Shown in pieces: positions 9,868-22,772 of a DNA stretch of 64,000 nucleotides. Position 1 is the stretch's first letter. Every line of letters begins with the position of its first letter. A program made the position numbers and the translations under genes. The notes under the pieces were generated by a model. It was not told the origin of the DNA. It made no database searches and was given only the letters and a program-made list of their open reading frames with translations. Source of the stretch: Bidens hawaiensis (Eukaryota > Streptophyta > Magnoliopsida > Asterales > Asteraceae); the NCBI GenBank assembly GCA_021521415.1, contig JAIQDT010005783.1:124001-188000 (forward strand). The letters run 5' to 3'.

Positions 9868-12804
9868 TATGGTATTCAATCTTCTTTCTAACAAGTTAGT
9901 GATAATTTTTGGCTTTTCCCTTGTTATAAAATTATATGGAATTCAACTTGACTTCTAACTATTATTAATGAATTGATCATCTTTATACATTGAATTCAAA
10001 GTATCTAGGAATTCTTTCACTAGCTTATGTTAAGAAATGTTATATAACCCTAAGTATTTAATCGATAATTGAAAAAAAAAAGTTATTTTAAAAGACGGAA
10101 GTTTTATCTCCGTAGTAATGTTAGAACTTCTTAAGTTTCCTCTACAGACTTCTTAAGTATTCTTCAGTAGGCTTTATGACTAACTCAAAATTTGTAACAT
10201 CCAGCCCTTCGTACTACCAATGTTGTTTGTTTTATCGACAAGGAACTTAGAAATTTGTTTTTGGTTGCCTAAGTGGAAACTTTCCAAAATATCACCAATC
10301 TTGGTACTGTTATCACGCGCGTATACTTAATTATGGAGTTCTCATTTCATCAACAGCCATTAAACCCAAAACGTGTTACCGCTATTAGAAGTACCACATT
10401 TTTTATGAACCAAATAGACGTGATATTTTTCTTGGAGAGGGACACTAGAAGTAGGAAGGATGACAAACTAGGTATTGGATCTTCTTCGAGACATCAACTT
10501 TAGTATTCTTTCCAAATGGTGCTAGCGTTATAAATTAGAGCTGGAAAATCCGTGGAGAAAAGATATCAATGGATTACACTACAATGCTCATGGCCTAAAT
10601 CCTATTCCGTGCAAGGCTATTTTATTCGGGTTTTGGAACAACATTACTAAAATTGATGGTATTCTAGGAGGTAAAAACGTTGCTTTATTTTCCTTGTTAA
10701 AAGTTGTTGTGGGCTATGGTAGTAGTGTCTTGTTTCGGCTTGATGATTGAGATAAAGATACTCCACTATGCTTAAATACACATCTCTTTTCTGGTTGGAA
10801 AAAATAATTGGTGCTTAGTTTAGGAGAAGTTTTTCAACGGATCAATTTTAACAAAGTGGAATCGGTCATGTGCACGACTGCTACTTAAGTTGTGGAGCTC
10901 CAAGACCTGCGAGATTGTTCCCCCTTATTTTTTTTTGGTTCTTTTTGTCTTCAACTAATGATTCTTGGAAATGTTTGAGGCGATGGAAGCAGGTTGTTCT
11001 CTACAAAATTTATCTGTTCTTTTTGTTGTAAGTGGGCACTGGATAACTCAACTTTTTTTATAAAGTGGAATCGGTGAGTGTTTGTTTGAGGGCGAAAATG
11101 AGTAGAATATCTACTTGATGTGCGTCTACAAATGAATTTTATCATTTATCAATAACCCGAGATGGTGTCATTTTGTAATGATGTTTCAGAATCCGTCAAG
11201 TACACATTGATTTCTTGATATGTTACGACTCTCTTTTGGCAGTTAGTTGCTAGTGCAACATCCCTTTAGTTTATGTTTTCTGTTTACGAAATCTATTAGA
11301 GCTTCATGATAATCCGAGCATAAAAAGGTAAGAAAAATAGAAATTTGATGGGTTTAAATTGAGGGGCTTGGTGTCATTTTAGTTTTTAACTTCTTGTCCT
11401 GTTTGCAATTGGGTATGGTCTATGGTCTAGCAGTCTAGCACATTGATGGTCTAAAGATTTCCATTCTTAATAAATTGGCCGTTCAAAACAGACATTAATT
11501 AACCTATATTTTTATTTTTGTCTTTTTCTTTGAATTAAAAAAAATAAAAAGAAAAAGAAAAGAGAATGTGAGGGGTGGAGTAATAATAATCATGAATATT
11601 TAGTGGCCCATTTTCATGAAGGTGGGTCACACTTCCGGATGTGGGGCCCATGTTTTTGTTTATAAGATGTGATATCACATGGTAGCATCAAAGTTAGGAC
11701 ATTTAGTGAGACTTTTCTTTTTCTTTAAAAAGGATTTTGGGTCTCAATTCTACGCCACGACTACATTTCGGATAATATTTTGATAGAAAGATTTTACAAC
11801 TATTTAAATAAAATCCACAACTTTAAATTTTGGTTATGATGGTGACACTTGTTGCTATGATTTCAAACCTAATTTAATTGTAGTTTCTGCTAATTAATGG
11901 GTTTTGTTATGGCCCATGTATGATTTTTTCAAATATTTAAATAGTTTTCTAAAACTACGTATAAAACAAAAAGGTTTATTATGAAATGGAGGGAGTATCA
12001 TGAATAACCACGCCAGACTCGGTCTTTTGAGAGACTATAGTTGTTAAAAAATTGTATACATAATTTTGATTTAAACAAAAACCTATAAGAAAACTTTCGT
12101 AAAGAGTATTAACATACGAAACCAAACGTCATGGATTTAATTCTCGAAAGTGGTATTTTATTATAGAAAAAAACTTCTTTTTGTTTGCTTGTATTATATA
12201 GACCATTTTAGTAACTTGTTTATTATTTATTTAGTTTGCTTTGATCCGTATTTGGCTTTAGAAATGCAACCAAATTGGTAAATTGTCAAATTATTAATGA
12301 CATGATAAAAACCTTATTTGGGGAGAGAGATGGGGGGGGGGGGGTGTTACGCGTCTCCAGCCCCGAAATTAAGGAATTCTCGGATACGGTCATATAATAA
12401 ATAATAGAAATTAAATGAATAACCTTTGGACAATGTAACAGAAAAGGGGGGAAATTGTGGGCAATTTATGAAGTGAAAAAGACATAAGAGCTATAATTTG
12501 AATCACATATTAATACATACATCAACGAATACACAAATGCATGTTTACAAATGGATACAAAGTGTGTACGTTATTTATAAATTGTCATCATAGAAGTAAA
12601 TAAATTGGTGTGTATATATTACATGGGATAAGATATTTATTATTAAAACAATAACTCAAAACCAAAAGGATACTAATTTTTGTCACAAGACACCAAAACT
12701 ACTTTAGATATTTATACATAACAAGGATACTAACTACTTTATTATATATTTATTTATATATATTTTTTAACAGCAAACCCAATTTAAACCCCTATGCTTG
12801 AACC
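9868..12804. other. Intergenic DNA with one LINE relic and a G tract
   Basis: No intact gene. Apart from the LINE-like relic at 10530-11150 I see AT-rich unique-looking DNA. A run of 13 G lies at 12332-12344. Confidence 0.55.
10530..11150 (+). pseudogene. Decayed L1-type LINE ORF2 C-terminal region
   Basis: Broken reading frames carry a pattern typical of the part of plant L1 ORF2 downstream of the RT: 'FWNNITKIDGILGG', then 'ALFSLLKVVVGYGSSVLFRLDD' in pieces (10630-10750), and a later 'SWKWF' and 'VWRAN'-like stretch (10960-11110). Stops and frame changes occur throughout. No ends, poly-A tail or target duplication were identified, so the borders are approximate. The call rests on remembered family pattern and is moderate at best. 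Confidence 0.4.
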
Positions 12805-13140
12805 TAGAGGTGTGCAAAACCGGTTTTAAATCCAAACCGAACCGGTTTGGTCAACGACTGGTCAAAACCGGTTGGACTCAAACCGGTTCGGTTTATAAAC
12901 TGGTTTAGAAGCAAAATAGGCCGGCCTGGTCACACCGGTTCGGTTTATAAACCGGTTTAACCGGTTTTAAACCGGTTCGGTTTTAAAACCGGTTTGATAG
13001 ATTTGAAGGGGAACCGGTCCTGAAACTGACGGTTTGGGTTGGTTTGGAAACCGGTTTGGGTGAAACCGGTTTTAAACCCAAACCGGTTCGGTTCGGTTTG
13101 CCTAAAACCGGTCCCAAACCGGTTTTTTTGTACACCTCTA
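12805..13140. mobile_element. hAT MITE sharing ends with the autonomous hAT
   Basis: 336 bp, starting TAGAGGTGTGCAAAACCGG and ending TTTGTACACCTCTA, nearly the same inverted ends as the element at 2202-5283. The flanking octamers are CTTGAACC (12797-12804) and CTTGAACA (13141-13148), 7 of 8 identical. The interior is mostly CCGGTT motifs with no coding sequence. The 2202-5283 transposase, or a relative, is the natural candidate to mobilise it. Confidence 0.88.
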
Positions 13141-13771
13141 CTTGAACATTTGAAAATTGAAACTCAAGGTTTTAAACCATTTGTATCCAAAGCCCAATAC
13201 AACATCGTCAAACAAATTGCTAATAGGCTTAGTAAACTGCCAGAACCCATCATGATCGGTATGGGCTTGTGTGGCCCAGAGTTTGTTTGGTAGGATTGAG
13301 CAAACAACTGAATGCCAAATGATTAGGTAATATACTGTAATAAAAATGCAAAAGTTTTCAATCACAAGTATAACACTAGAATTATCAAAATGTATTTCAA
13401 ACACAAAATTCAATCATCATGCACTTAGATAGGACTCTTCGGAAAATCGACAACGTGTCGCGTGCACATTTAAAATATTATGCGAGAATGTATGCTCGCA
13501 CGCAAGTGTTGAGATTTGTGGAAAAGGTGTCAAAATCTTCACTAGTGATCCATATGCTTGTAACTTAAAAACTAAAAGCGCATACATAGGATGTATAGAA
13601 CCACATCATGTGAAGCATTCTTTCAACAAGTTAATGAAAGAAGACGTAGACGAAAGAACCAAAATAGATTCTCCACATGTATCCATTAGAAACAAGCTAG
13701 AAGATTTACTTAGTGCTAGCAACACCAAAAAAAAAAAGAAGAAAGAATAGCTTAATGTTACTAGTATGTAC
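13141..13771. other. Intergenic DNA before the solo LTR
   Basis: About 630 bp without a recognisable gene. It ends with TGTAC (13767-13771), the left copy of the solo LTR's target duplication. Confidence 0.5.
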
Positions 13772-14204
13772 TGTAAGGCCCCGAACCCGGTAGCCCTACT
13801 TTAGCGTCGGATTTACTCATAAACACAGTTCTTACAAATCAGAGTTCATTAAAACTTTCATGAAACGTTACAGCAATCCAAAACTTGCCTTAATTAAACA
13901 TTCTTGTCTTTCAAAATAAACGTCAATTACATTAAAACATCTTGAGTCTTCAGATGCCAGTCTCCTATTCGCCCACCATGTGCCTGCTCAAGCTAGCTGT
14001 CTCATTCTACTCACCTGCGTGCATACTAAAAGTCAGCTACGCTGAGTGAGTTCTAGTTAATCGGACGCCATACAATACATACACATACATACATATCCGA
14101 AGATACATATCCATACTTAACCAGTTACCCTTCTGTTCTTCATACATACTTACTACCATACATACATACATATCTACAATCACTAACCTCAGTCTACCGA
14201 GAGT

Positions 14205-14605
14205 ACGTTCACAGTCCGCCGTCTATACCTGTACTCAAGGTCGTGAACACGTAAAGGTCCGCAGTCCTTACCTATGTTCACCATTCATGGTACGTGCAAG
14301 GTCCGCGGTCCTTCCCTATACCATCCTCCATCCACAACACGTACAAGGTCCACAGTCCATCCCTATGTTGCAACCTAATTCATAGCACGTACGACGTCCG
14401 CAGTCCTCCCCTATGCTACCACAGCACGTATAAGGTCCACAGTCCTTTCCTATGCTGATGCCTATCTATAATACGTATAAGGTCCGCAGTCCTTAACTAC
14501 GTTGTCGTCTATTATCTGTAACACGTATAAGGCCCACCGTCCCTATCTACGTGTACATCTATCATCTACATTACGTATAAGGCCCGCAGTCCTTAACTAC
14601 GCCAT
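14205..14605. repeat. Tandem array, about 55-60 bp unit, in the solo LTR
   Basis: About seven diverged units built around 'CACGTATAAGGTCCGCAGTCC' variants followed by 'CTATG'. Each unit carries an ACGTA/CACGT core. Unit spacing is irregular. Probably LTR-internal expansion. Confidence 0.75.
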
Positions 14606-15231
14606 CACCAGCCGAGTCTATGTCCGACAGAAGCTAGAGGGATTTGCCATCCTAACTTACTATGTCGAACGTAGAACTCACATACCATTTGTGTATCTGT
14701 ATACACATACTTCACATATACAATAATTACATTATAGCATAAGAACACTCTAGGCGTTCTTTACATCATTCATTTAACAACCATACCCCTTGTCGATACG
14801 TGCAATATCCGAAGATCGTTCACGCCCCGACAAGTATTCATTTGTAATGTTCATACATCTTCGATATATAATATTCGTACCTTTATTTTTAACCTGACAG
14901 TACGCGCAATATCCGAAGATCGTTCGTGTACCGACAAGCAATCATTCATATCCATCACATATATAACATATGGCATACACTTATCACTTATGATAAATGT
15001 ATTAACAACACATCGAGTATGCACACAGCCCCGAAAACATAACAAGGAAATGGGGCTAGAAACTCACCTGAACTCTGCTTCTTCCTCCGATAGTTGTAAA
15101 TCCCTTCTTTAACTGAGCTCGGCTGACTGTATAAGTTACACGTATCAATACTCGCCTGATCTAATCTGGTGGCCTAGTATTAGCTTACTTTTACTTATCG
15201 TTTTTAATCTATTTTCTAATCGAACTTGACT

Positions 15232-15475
15232 TTAGGCGAAGTTAAACCTTAGGCGAACTTGGCTTTAGGCGAAGTTGTCATCATGCGAACTTAGCTTTAG
15301 GCGAAGTTGTCATCAGGCGAACTTAGCTTTAGGCGAAGTTGTCATCAGGCGAACTTAGCTTTAGGCGAAGTTGTCATCAGGCGAACTTAGCTTTAGGCGA
15401 AGTTGTCATCAGGCGAACTTAGCTTTGCAGGCGAAGTTCATCAGGCGAACTTAGCTTGCAGGCGAAGTTGTCGGC
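15232..15475. repeat. Tandem array, about 35 bp unit, in the solo LTR
   Basis: Six to seven units of 'AGGCGAACTTAGCTTT' plus 'AGGCGAAGTTGTCATC'. Central units are nearly identical and the edge units decay, the usual pattern of unequal exchange. Confidence 0.85.
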
Positions 15476-15966
15476 TGCAGCTACTGTTCGTCCTTAATCG
15501 TCTTCGTTTCTTAACCAAATAACTCGATTTAGGTATCCACGGAATCGTCTGACCAGCGCCTACAAACCTCAACCATCAAATCGACCTAACATCGATGTTT
15601 AAAGGGTGCGATTTAGGCATATAGGTTACGGGTTCTTTTATCAATCGATTAACCCATCAAATCGTAACCATTTTCAGTAAGTTTAGCTTTGTTGGATTCG
15701 TTTTTACCACACAAACACAGATCTATCATTTCTATACTAATCCAAACCTAAACGACAAGTTCTCGATATAAACGTACCGTAAATGAGTCGAACTACGAAC
15801 ACGAGCTGGTCTTTTTGCTTTGGTTCGTCACGACGATCTAGCACCAACGAGCTCGGGTCCTCGCCTTTGGATCTTGGTTCGGGTTTTGTGTGTTTTGGAG
15901 TGTCTAGAGATTAGGATGGATAAATGGATGGATTGGAAAGGATTGGGGTTTAAGGGGGTATTTATA

Positions 15967-17947
15967 TGTAACACCCCGACCGATGGCGGATTATACATCG
16001 GGGCGCCACGTATTGTTTCATTACTCGTGACACTATTTGGGTGTCAATATTTAATAAATACATTTTCATTGCGCACGCACGCGAACACAAATCGTAAAGT
16101 AACATAAATCATATCATAACTCAAAATATTCAAATAACATAATTTGTCTTGTTACATTTTTATCTAGGTCCAAAGAAAAAGAAAACATCCTACGTGTCCT
16201 TGAGATTCCCAAAAGCAGCTACAGCAAACCTGAACATGTGTTAAAATAAAACGTCAACACTTGCGTGTCGGTGAGAAATCAAGTTTAATAGATATAAATA
16301 GATAATAACAAACACTGCGCGCAACATGTACTTAACTGGGGTTTAACATAGGGTGTAATCAGATTGTGATCAAGCCTAAATAGATCATAGCTCATAGTTC
16401 AATCCGTGCTCCCAATCGAGCACAAAAACAAATAATCATACGTGCATGTGTAAACAAAACAAGAAAACCGTAAACGATAGGTCTCCCGTGTTCATCTAAT
16501 GGATCCATGAAAACTTCGGAATAGGCCGAACAAAGCGGTTAATGATTCACACATACAAATAAACAGCCAAGTAAACGTCCATAACACATGGGGTTTTGCG
16601 CACATAAATTTCATAAACAAGTTTAAGACTCAAGTTGTACGAACACATGAACATCCCAAAACGTTAAAAATAAAAGGGGATTAAGTACGAGATTACTCAC
16701 TTGTAAACGGCGCGTTGAAAGATAATGTAAGAATCCAATTTTTAAACAAGCACAAGTTAACCTATAAATAAGAGGTTATTGGTTTAACGATTGGTTTTTA
16801 TGTCTTGAATATATGCAGTAAGTATCGATTTTTGTTAGTTAAACAATTTAAAACAAAATATATATATTTATATTTACCGAGATTCTGGGCAGAACAGAAG
16901 AGAAGACGGAGGCAAAGAGAGGAGTGGAGTTGCTGAGGAACTACGGCAGAGAGCAAAGGGAGAGAGATTTGGGGAGTGTTTAAGTGTAGTGTGTGTAGTG
17001 TTAATAAACAAGAAAATAGCTTTATTTATAGAAAAACCCAAGGGAACACAATCCCTTGAAAAGGGGAAAAGATCTTATCAAATCAAGCAAAAGATATTAA
17101 AAAGCACAAGAAAACAAAAGCAAAAGATATCAAAAGATATGCCGGCAGCTGCAGGGGATGGGGAAAAGCTGACAGGTTACAGATCAAAGCATGAGAGGTG
17201 TCAGATAAAGCACTGTTCAAGACATGCAAAAGAAGATTTCAAAAGATTATGTCAGTCACTTTTTCTGTCAACCAATAGGATTGGTGCGCATGCTGCGCCG
17301 AAAGTGGCTTTTCGGACAGATGTCGGAACTGACCTACAGTGCTCATACAAAAGATATGATATTTCAAAAGCATACCGGCTGCTAAAACTGAAGAAAAGAC
17401 TTAAGGTCTAGCGCGAGAAGACTCGAGCGCGCGCGAGGGCGAAGGCAGACAGAGAACAATCCTTAGCGCCGCGGGAAGAACTACAATCCTTAGCGCGCCG
17501 CGGGAAGAACTATAATCCTTAGCGCGCCGCGGGAAGAACTATAATCCTTAGCGCGCCGCCGGAAGAACTACCATTCTTAGCGCGTCGCGGGAAGAACTAC
17601 AATTCTTAGCGCGCCGCGGGAAGAACTACCATTCTTAGCGCGCTGCGGGAACAGTTCGCCTCGCGTATCGCAGGAACAGTTGGTCTTCGCGCAGGCTTCC
17701 TTGTAAGAAGTCTGGCGCGTGGAGCTGCGCAGACATCCTTAGGCGGGAAGAACCAAAGGACAAGCAAAGGGGTTAAGAGAAAAAGGGGTTTCAAGGCATA
17801 AGGGTTAAGCAGAGGGGCGGGACGGCGACAAGAGAGGAAAAGGGACGGGACGGCGACAAGAGAGGAAAAGGGAGGCGGGACAGCGACAAGAGAGGAAAAG
17901 GGGCGGGACGGCGGAGAGAAGGAAGAAATTATTATTATTAGTAAGTA

Positions 17948-17999
<52 letters not shown>

Positions 18000-18103
18000 T
18001 TAAATGTTAAATTTACAAAGATTAATAATCAAATTTTAAATCATAAAAAGAATCGGATTCGAAAACGGGTACCTGGGTCGGGTCGGATTGGGCAGTTGTC
18101 ACA
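15967..18103 (-). repeat. 3' LTR of the Tekay element
   Basis: 2137 bp, near-identical to the right LTR. It contains a GC-rich 28-bp array (about 17459-17650), a second short array with a GACAAGAGAGGAAAAG core (17815-17910), and an (AT)n run (17956-17993). ORFs reading through this LTR are not supported as genes. Confidence 0.95.
17459..17650. repeat. 28-bp GC-rich tandem array in the 3' LTR
   Basis: About seven units of 'TCCTTAGCGCGCCGCGGG' plus 'AAGAACTACA'. Each unit has the palindromic GCGCGC/CCGCGG core, very CpG-rich in an otherwise AT-rich LTR. The equivalent array in the other LTR (about 24934-25120) differs in unit sequence, so the arrays evolve faster than the rest. Confidence 0.85.
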
Positions 18104-18118
18104 GTCTCCCCTACTTTA
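18104..18118 (-). other. Polypurine tract of the Tekay element
   Basis: On the minus strand, AAAGTAGGGGAGAC immediately precedes the 3' LTR start TGTGACAAC. This is where plus-strand DNA synthesis is primed during reverse transcription. Confidence 0.8.
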
Positions 18119-18137
18119 AGAAATTTCGTCCCGAAAT

Positions 18138-21100
18138 TTATCTCGAAGTAGGTTGCGCAGAGAAAAGGTGCGGGTACTTGATCTTCAACTGATCTTCCCT
18201 TTCCCAAGTGAACTCGGCTCCGCGCTTGGACTGCCAACGAACTTTGACAATAGGGATGTGACTGCGCTTGGTTTGCTTTACCTCGCGATCCATAATCTCA
18301 ACAGGCTTCTCAACGAAATGCATAGACTCATCAACTTGAACTTCATCAAGTGGTATGTGGAGGTTCTCGTCAGCTAAACATTTCTTGAGATTGGATACAT
18401 GGAAAGTTGGATGCACATTGCTGAGCGCGGGCGGCAGGTCCAGTTTGTAGGCAACTTTTCCCACCCTCGCAAGAATCTTGAACGGACCAACATAACGAGG
18501 TGCAAGCTTACCTTTCTTCCCAAAGCGGACAACACCCTTCCAGGGCGACACTTTGAGGAGAACAAGATCGCCAACTAGAAATTCGAGAGGCTTCCGCCTG
18601 CGATCTGCGTAACTCTTCTGTCGGCTTCTGGCAGTCAGCAGATGATCACGGATCTTGGCGATTTTATCGGTTGTCTCTTGAACTAGTTCGGGTCCTGTGA
18701 TTTGAACTTCACCCACTTCGTTCCAACAAATCGGTGAGCGGCACTTTCGACCGTAAAGTGCTTCAAATGGGGCCATACCGATGCTGGAATGATAGCTGTT
18801 ATTATAAGAGAACTCGATCAGAGGTAGGTGTGAATCCCAATTACCTCCAAAATCAAGAACACAAGATCGAAGCATATCCTCAAGGGTTTGGATGGTTCGC
18901 TCAGACTGTCCGTCAGTCTGAGGATGATATGCAGTACTTAAGTCCAAACGAGTTCCTAACGCAGATTGGAGGGATTTCCAAAAGCGAGATATAAAACGGC
19001 CATCGCGATCGGATATGATGCTCAAGGGAGTACCATGACGGCAGACAATTTCTTTGACATAAAGATGCGCAAGTTGTTCAACACGGTAGGTTTCACGAAT
19101 GGGCAGAAAGTGGGCAGACTTGGTCAATCGATCCACTATTACCCAAATGCTATCATGTTTGCTTGCGGTCAAGGGTAACTTGGTGATAAAGTCCATTGCT
19201 ATACTTTCCCATTTCCACGTAGGAATTTCAGGTTGTTCGAGCAAACCAGATGGGCGTTGATGTTCAGCTTTTACCTTAGAACAAGTTAGGCATTTAGCTA
19301 CGAACACAGCAATATCCTTTTTCATACCAGGCCACCAATAAGAAAGGCGCAAATCTTTGTACATTTTGTCAGCACCAGGATGAACTGAATACCGAGTTTT
19401 GTGCGCTTCACTCAGTATGACAGAGCGAAGATCCTCATCATTGGGGATCCAGATGCGATTGAGATAACAGAGAATTCCATTCAGGTTAGGGACTAGATGC
19501 GCTTCTGCACCACACGCTAACTCGGCGCGTAGGTTGCCTTTGCTGATCGATGCGCGCTGCGCGTCGCGAATGCGCGATTCAAGATCGTTTTGGATCGGGG
19601 CGAAATGAAGCTGAGTGCGCGGCAAGATACAGTTGAGTTGACTGGGTTTGCGGCTGAGGGCATCGGCTACCACATTAGCCTTTCCAGGGTGATATCGGAT
19701 CTCACAATCGTAATCGCTGATGAGTTCGTTCCATCGGCGTTGTTTCATGTTAAGTTCCTTTTGATCAAAAATGTGCTGAAGGCTTTTATGGTCTGTGTAA
19801 ATGATGCACTTAGTCCCATAGAGGTAGTGTCTCCAGATTTTTAAGGCAAATACAACTGCACCAAGTTCGAGGTCGTGAGTCGTATAATTCTTTTCATGAA
19901 TTTTGAGTTGCCTAGACGCGTAAGCGATAACCTTGCCTCGTTGCATAAGTACACAACCGAGACCTTGGTTGGAGGCATCACAATAAACGACAAAGTCGTC
20001 AGTACCCTCAGGTAACGCTAGAACAGGAGCTTCGCACAACAATTGCTTGAGCGTTTGAAAGGCTTCTTCTTGCTTCGAGCCCCAAATATACGGTTTGCCT
20101 TTGTGCGTTAATGCTGTTAAAGGCAAGGCGATTTTTGAGAAGTTCGAAATGAATCGCCGGTAGTAACCAGCTAAGCCCAAAAAGGAACGGATTTCGGTAG
20201 GAGTGGTCGGTGAAATCCAGTTCTTGATTGCTTCAATTTTGGATGGGTCGACATGAATACCCATCTTGTTTACAACATGACCAAGAAACTGTACTTCGTC
20301 AGACCAAAACTCACACTTGGAGAGTTTGGCATAGAGTTGTTCGGTTCGAAGCTTTTGCAACACCAACATAAGATGTTGTTCATGCTCGGCCTTGGTTTTG
20401 GAATATACCAGAACGTCATCGATAAACACGATCACGAATTGGTCCAAGAAAGGCCTACACACCCGGTTCATTAGATCCATGAAAACAGCGGGTGCGTTGG
20501 TTAAACCGAAGGGCATGACCAAGAATTCAAAATGACCGTAGCGGGTTCGAAAGGCAGTCTTGGGAATATCCTCGTCGCGGATACGCAACTGGTGATAGCC
20601 AGAACGAAGATCGGTTTTGGAGAAACAAGAGGCACCTTGGAGTTGGTCAAAGAGGTCGTCAATACGCGGTAATGGATACCGGTTCTTAATGGTGAGCTTG
20701 TTCAGCTCGCGGTAATCGATACACATGCGAAACGAACCGTCTTTCTTTTTAACGAACAAAACCAGAGCACCCCAAGGCGAAGAGCTAGGGCGAATGAATC
20801 CTTTATTGGTCAATTCTTGAAGTTGACTTGCTAATTATTGCATTTCAGCGGGTGCAAGTCGATAAGGAGATTTGGCTACAGGGGATGCACCAGGGACAAG
20901 ATCAACACGAAACTCGACTTCCCGAGCGGGAGGTAAACCAGAAAGATCATCGGGAAAGACTTCAGGAAAGTCACGCACGATGGGAATTTCAGAAAGTTTC
21001 TTCTTTCCTTCATCGGGTTTGACCACATGAGCTAAGAACGCGACACATTTCTTCCGCAAAAGTCTTCGGGCTTCAGAGCATGACATAAGTTTAAGACCGT

Positions 21101-22772
21101 TAGGTGGTTTCTCGCCGTAGATATGAAGATCTTGACCATTTTCCCGAGGAATGCGAATCAACTTCTTGGCGCAGATTACTTCGGCGCGATTTTGCGAGAG
21201 CCAGTCCATTCCAATAATCACATCAAAACTTCCAAGAGGCATGGGAATGAGGTCGATTAGAAAATCATGTTCATTAAGGTTGAGCGTGCAATCTTTGATC
21301 ACGGAGTTTATTAAAATAGTTTCACCATTAGCCAATTCAACTGAAAAGTTTTCGTTTAAGTTTACTCGCGGTCGCGCAAGTTTTTGTTCAAATGCGCGAG
21401 AAATAAAACTTCTATCGGCGCCAGTATCAAAAAGTATAGATGCATAATGTCCGTTAAGTAAAAATGTACCATTAACCACGTCATTATTCGCTTGCGCTTG
21501 GTGCGCGGTTATATTAAAAGCTCGTCCGCGCGTCACTTGGTTTGAAATTTGGTTAACCGGATTAGCTTGCGTAATTTGTACTTGCAGTCTCGGACACGCG
21601 TTCCGGAAATGACTGGGGTCACCGCAGTTATAGCACGACCTGGGTCGTGGATTAGGGTATGTTGGTTGTGGGTTTAGCGGGTAAGTTGGTGGTGTTTGCT
21701 CGATTGGGTTGGCGGGAAGGACTCTACAGTTCTCAGCAGTGTGACCAGTACGGCCACATCGGTTACATTGTCGACACGGGACTTGAGTTGGATGGTGAAG
21801 TCTACAGGTTGGGCAAAAGGGTTGGTTTCCTGTGTAAGGTTTCTTAGTTGACGGGGCAGGGAGTGCGGGATTGGTTAAGGCATAGTTATGGACTACAGGG
21901 GGTGTTGGGTAGGTTGACAGTGGGTTAGGAGCGTATACTGGAGGTTGGTAGGCGGGTTGCTGGACAACGAGCGGGTTGGTAAGCGCGTAGGCTTGATGAT
22001 TGGGTTTGCGCCTACGCTTGAGGTTGTTACGGTTTGAGGGTTCTGGCTTGGTTTCTGTTGGTTCTGGGACAGTCTTGGTGAGTTTGGTCTTCTCGGCTCC
22101 CCGCAGGAACAGGGTTCCTGCCCTGACATGGTTGTCGCTGAGCACAGCGGCCAACTCGATGGCGTCAGAGAGGGTTGCTGGGTTCCTGGCCCATACAGAA
22201 TCTTGAATTTCCATGGGGAGACCCCCAAGAAATTTCTCGATGGCTCGGCGGGAAGGGGTAACTAGGTGCGGGACAAGCAAACTTAGTTCGTGGAAGCGCG
22301 TAGCGTACTCGCGCGCTTCGCCACTGTACTGCTTCAAGTTCCAAAATTCCTCCTCAAGGCGCTTTATTTCGTTGGGAGGGCAGAATTCTCTAGTCAAAAG
22401 TTCCTTGAATTCCTCCCAAAGCATGCTAGAAGCAGCCTCTGCACCACGCGCGTGAGCTACTCCGTTCCACCAAGTAAGCGCCCTTGATTCTAGGACACTT
22501 GAGGCGTATAAGGTTCGTCGGTCTGGAGGGCATTGGGTATGGAGGAATGTGTTCTCAATTTTCTCGAGCCATTGGAGCATTACGGTGGCTCCTTCAAGCC
22601 CTGTGAATTTCGGAGGGTTACCCGCATTAAAGGACTTAATATTGTACCCGGAGGGGTTGGTATTATTTTGATTTAAGGCTTGGGCTATTGCGGCGGCCAT
22701 TTCCTGGGAACGTTGCTGCCTACGTCTGCGCGCGGCCTCTCTCCTCTGATAACGAGCTGATAGCGGAGGCAT
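18138..22772 (-). pseudogene. Tekay gag-pol polyprotein with one in-frame stop
   Basis: One frame runs from ATG at 22772 to a stop at 18138, about 1,544 codons, broken only by TAA at 20835-20837. The first 645 residues hold the gag domain (about 60-190), two CCHC knuckles (336-349 and 380-393) and a protease with Asp-Thr-Gly-Ala-Asp at 449-453. The second part (891 residues from the next Met at 20813) holds RT with Phe-Ile-Asp-Asp at 130-133, RNase H from about 275, an HHCC and D,D,E integrase (about 470-720) and a C-terminal chromodomain-like segment (about 825-885). The stop falls between protease and RT, where many families have a continuous frame. It is probably a disabling mutation; readthrough is possible but unproven. 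Confidence 0.93.

Noticed and set aside
12332..12344. G13 run as a regulatory quadruplex
   Set aside because: It is an isolated homopolymer with no gene nearby and could be a simple-sequence expansion.
14205..15475. CRISPR-like regular repeats
   Set aside because: Units are contiguous, with no unique spacers, and lie inside a plant LTR.
16989..17411. A 140-codon ORF in the Tekay LTR, with a 122-codon counterpart at 24463-24831
   Set aside because: It lies wholly inside the LTR, is low in complexity, resembles no known protein and changes length between LTRs because of mutations. It is a chance frame.
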